Assembly (NCBI GenBank): GCA_030616265.1
Contig: JAUWXS010000028.1
Location: 1 to 7,015 of the forward strand
Origin: Dehalococcoidia bacterium
Lineage (GTDB): Bacteria > Chloroflexota > Dehalococcoidia > Dehalococcoidales > BS750m-G39
Length of the DNA stretch: 7,015 bases
Reading direction: 5' to 3'
Shown here: positions 5,259 to 7,015 of the stretch, in pieces
Numbering within the stretch: the stretch's first letter is position 1
How the letters are laid out: every line of letters begins with the position of its first letter
The notes under the pieces: generated by a model
Database searches by the model: none
What the model saw: the letters and a program-made list of their open reading frames with translations, nothing else
What the model was told of the DNA's origin: nothing
Translations under genes and position numbers: made by a program

Positions 5259-6607
5259 TTATAGACGCCGTACTCCTTGGTGAAGTCAATCATCATCTTG
5301 AAGTTTTCCGGCTTGACGTCGTCGGCGGCAACCCCGTTGGCCACCATATAGCCGCCGCCCTCAGCGCAGGTGTCGATAAGATTCTTGACGTAGTCCTTTA
5401 CCTGCTGGGGCGTGCCTACGGCCAACAGGTCGGTGGGCACATTGCCGCCGATACAGGCAACGTCACCCAGTGCCTTCTTAGCTTTAGCCATGTCGGTGGT
5501 GTCGAAAGTCCAGAAGGTAGTGCCCTTGGGTACATCCCGGATAACCTCCAGGCGCGTATTGTAGCCCCCCTCAACGAAAGAAAATGGGATGCAGCCTTCG
5601 TTAATCAAGCCCATGAGGAGCTTCTTGAAGCAGGGCCAGTAGAACTTCTTGAACTGCTCATCGGAGAGGAAGCCGTCGGCGCCCTTGTGCAGCGGTATCA
5701 TCACCATCGGGTTGCCCCCCATCTGCGTCGCCGATACTCCCATATTAATCATTAAGGGCGTCAGGGCCTCCATGGCTTCGATGACCTTGTCGGGCTGGCG
5801 GTAGATATCTATCATTATCCCCCGGGTGCCCCGCAGGGTATCGCCGATTACGTCGAAGGGAACCTTGCTAAACCCGCCAGAGCCGCCGGGAAAGCCCAGC
5901 GTCGCCATCTCGTTACCGAAGGCACCCACCACCCCCGCCCATTTCATGGCTGCAGCCCCGGCTTCAAAGAGAGCCTGGTAGGCGGCTTGAACCTCGGGCA
6001 GGCCGAAGGGTATAACATTGGGACCGACGAACGGCAACTCCTGCATGGTGGACAGATTGGGCAGCATCTTGAAGCCTTGCAGATTGCCGAATATGCGCGG
6101 TAAGTAGGTGGCAGCGAAGAAATAGGACGGGTCCTGAATCAATGCATCATATTCATCAGCCATCATGTATTCCGCTTCAAGACACTGGTAGGTGTGATTG
6201 GGGGAAACTCCGTGGCCGGGCCAGGCGTACAGCTTGTAGTCAAGGATATCGAAAACCTTCCCTGGGGAGGCGATACCGATACCAGAGTTCACATCCGGCT
6301 CAAAGTCCAGCATGTATTTTTTGCCGGCCTTAGCCAGCTTATCGTAGTCGTACATGGCTTCCCGGGGGGTTATTCCAGCATAGTAGGTCGGGAAAAAGCT
6401 GAGCATGGGCAGGACCGGCACCCTATCGGGCAGTTTCTTTAACTGGATGGCGTCCTTGAACCTGGTTGCCCTTTCCTTGTAGGCTTTCTCGGCGGCGGGG
6501 CTCTGGAATTTAAGGTTATTCCCCTCAGGGTCTTTGGGCGAAAGCCACCGCGCAAACAGTGCTTCCTGCTTCTCCATCGGGGTCAGCTCCTGCCATTGCT
6601 TTTCCAT
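5255..6607 (-). CDS. UroD-superfamily protein, not HemE, lacking the MtaA zinc motif
   Basis: This 450-residue protein has the uroporphyrinogen decarboxylase / MtaA-CmuA TIM-barrel pattern, longer than HemE (about 350) because of an N-terminal extension of roughly 60 residues. 'DRVPVLPMLSFFPTYYAGIT' (61-80) is the first barrel strand, and the RQAGR-type motif of true HemE is absent. Other family marks are 'HKGADGFLSDEQFKKFYWP' (307-325) and 'CIGGNVPTDLLAVGTPQQV' (385-403). The Gly-rich strand near 417-425 and the 'TKEYGVYK' ending (443-450) complete the set. Where MtaA-type methyltransferases carry His-x-Cys-Gly, this protein has Phe-Val-Glu-Gly-Gly-Tyr (344-349), so Glu346 is the only polar candidate there. 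GGGAGGT ends 8 bases before the ATG, which supports the start. It has its own promoter and converges on the flavoprotein operon. Possible roles are an atypical O-demethylase or methyltransferase component, or a lyase of unknown substrate. No corrinoid protein gene is adjacent within the window. Confidence 0.85.
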   Translation of the reverse strand: MEKQWQELTPMEKQEALFARWLSPKDPEGNNLKFQSPAAEKAYKERATRFKDAIQLKKLPDRVPVLPMLSFFPTYYAGITPREAMYDYDKLAKAGKKYMLDFEPDVNSGIGIASPGKVFDILDYKLYAWPGHGVSPNHTYQCLEAEYMMADEYDALIQDPSYFFAATYLPRIFGNLQGFKMLPNLSTMQELPFVGPNVIPFGLPEVQAAYQALFEAGAAAMKWAGVVGAFGNEMATLGFPGGSGGFSKVPFDVIGDTLRGTRGIMIDIYRQPDKVIEAMEALTPLMINMGVSATQMGGNPMVMIPLHKGADGFLSDEQFKKFYWPCFKKLLMGLINEGCIPFSFVEGGYNTRLEVIRDVPKGTTFWTFDTTDMAKAKKALGDVACIGGNVPTDLLAVGTPQQVKDYVKNLIDTCAEGGGYMVANGVAADDVKPENFKMMIDFTKEYGVYK

Positions 6608-6650
6608 TTACTATTACCTCCCGCAATATATGGGTCAAAATCTATGGGTG

Positions 6651-6680
6651 AGTATACTACCTGTTATTAAATAGCGTCAA
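6651..6680 (-). promoter_or_regulatory. Sigma-70-type promoter of the UroD-like gene
   Basis: On the minus strand, TTGACG (plus-strand 6675-6680) is followed after 18 bases by TATACT (6651-6656). Each hexamer matches five of six consensus bases. It lies wholly inside the 84-base gap between the hypB stop and the UroD-like start. It gives a start point near 6644 and a leader of about 37 bases that carries the GGGAGGT ribosome binding site. The UroD-like gene can therefore be expressed independently of hypB. No terminator-like hairpin is seen after hypB, so read-through is also possible. Confidence 0.6.
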
Positions 6681-6691
6681 CCAGTACTCCC

Positions 6692-7015
6692 CTAGCTTTT
6701 TCGTTGACCAACCTGGCCCAGCAGCCAGGAGACCCACTTATCAATGCCCTCGCCGGTGGTGCAGGACAGGGGGAAGATTTTTACCTTCTGGTTTATCCCC
6801 TTAATGGCCTTAGAAAAGGCGTCGACATCAAACTTGAGGTAGGGCAGCAGGTCAATCTTGTTGATGAGCACGGCGTCGGCTTCGTGGAACATCAGGGGGT
6901 ACTTAAAGGGCTTATCGTCGCCCTCGGGGGTGCTCGAGATTAAGATTCTCCGGTCCTCGCCCAGGCTAAACTCGGCGGGGCAGACCAGGTTGCCCACATT
7001 CTCGATAAGCAGCAG
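6692..7015 (-). CDS. hypB: Hydrogenase/urease-type nickel insertion GTPase HypB, C-terminal part
   Basis: The frame runs open through the window edge, giving 107 C-terminal residues ending at TAG (6692-6694). HypB binds nickel and hydrolyses GTP while loading Ni into [NiFe]-hydrogenase with HypA. Visible marks, numbered from the first codon in the window, start with 'LLLIENVGNLVCP' (1-13), the HypB G3 region with the conserved metal-site Cys12. They continue with 'TPEGDDKPFKYPLMF', then 'NKIDLL' (the NKxD guanine-specificity motif) and 'SCTTGEG' (the G5 region). A W-x-x-W-L-like end (WVSWLLG) follows. The P-loop, the other metal ligands and any His-rich N-terminus lie outside the window. A GTG at plus-strand 6995-6997 is an internal Val codon of the conserved ENVGNL motif and not the start. 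The rest of the hyp operon probably lies upstream, beyond the right edge. Its link to the UroD-like gene is only proximity and shared strand. Confidence 0.93.
   Translation of the reverse strand: MLLIENVGNLVCPAEFSLGEDRRILISSTPEGDDKPFKYPLMFHEADAVLINKIDLLPYLKFDVDAFSKAIKGINQKVKIFPLSCTTGEGIDKWVSWLLGQVGQRKS

Noticed and set aside
5255..6607. Assignment as HemE, the heme-pathway uroporphyrinogen decarboxylase
   Set aside because: The HemE N-terminal Arg-rich motif is missing, the protein is about 100 residues longer, and the C-terminal pattern fits the broader MtaA-like UroD superfamily.
6692..6997. hypB as a complete 101-residue gene starting at the GTG of 6995-6997
   Set aside because: The frame stays open to the window edge, and the preceding codons (LLLIEN) belong to the conserved HypB motif. 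The gene is truncated by the window.

Overview
This 7,015-base bacterial window is densely coding. Its strong AGGAGG-type ribosome binding sites and recognisable sigma-70-type promoters mark it as bacterial. The gene content points to an anaerobe: a CCG-domain iron-sulfur electron carrier, a UroD/MtaA-like methyltransferase-fold protein and the nickel GTPase HypB. The style of the SnoaL-like, GlcD-like and UroD-like proteins recalls uncultured Dehalococcoidia (Chloroflexota) or Desulfobacterota from sediments or groundwater. That placement is from memory and cannot be settled from the sequence alone.

Layout. Positions 1-137 are a regulatory region with a near-consensus promoter (51-79) and a C-rich leader. 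Four plus-strand genes follow with gaps of 34, 39 and 19 bases, so they very probably form one operon. They encode a SnoaL/NTF2-fold protein (138-782), a GlcD/VAO-type flavoprotein (817-2319), a GlcF/HdrD-like iron-sulfur protein (2359-3627) and a second, divergent flavoprotein (3647-5185). A perfect 9-bp hairpin sits directly after the last stop codon. A UroD-family protein (5255-6607) lies on the minus strand, convergent with the operon and preceded by its own good promoter (6651-6680). Upstream of it, also on the minus strand, is the C-terminal part of hypB, cut by the window edge (6692-7015). No gene-free stretch exceeds 140 bases. I see no tRNA, rRNA, CRISPR array or mobile element.

How the genes may work together. 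Two FAD enzymes bracketing a two-ferredoxin-cluster CCG protein resemble the logic of glycolate oxidase GlcDEF: substrate is oxidised at FAD, and electrons leave through Fe-S clusters to a quinone, a disulfide or another carrier. The set differs from GlcDEF in three ways: both flavoproteins are full length, they belong to different subfamilies, and a SnoaL-fold protein leads the operon. An organic alcohol, hydroxy acid or alkylphenol is a plausible substrate class, but none can be named from sequence. The UroD-like protein lacks the His-x-Cys zinc site of MtaA-type methyltransferases, so it is unlikely to be a standard corrinoid methyltransferase, and it is not HemE. The operon is the best candidate here for an uncharacterised system.
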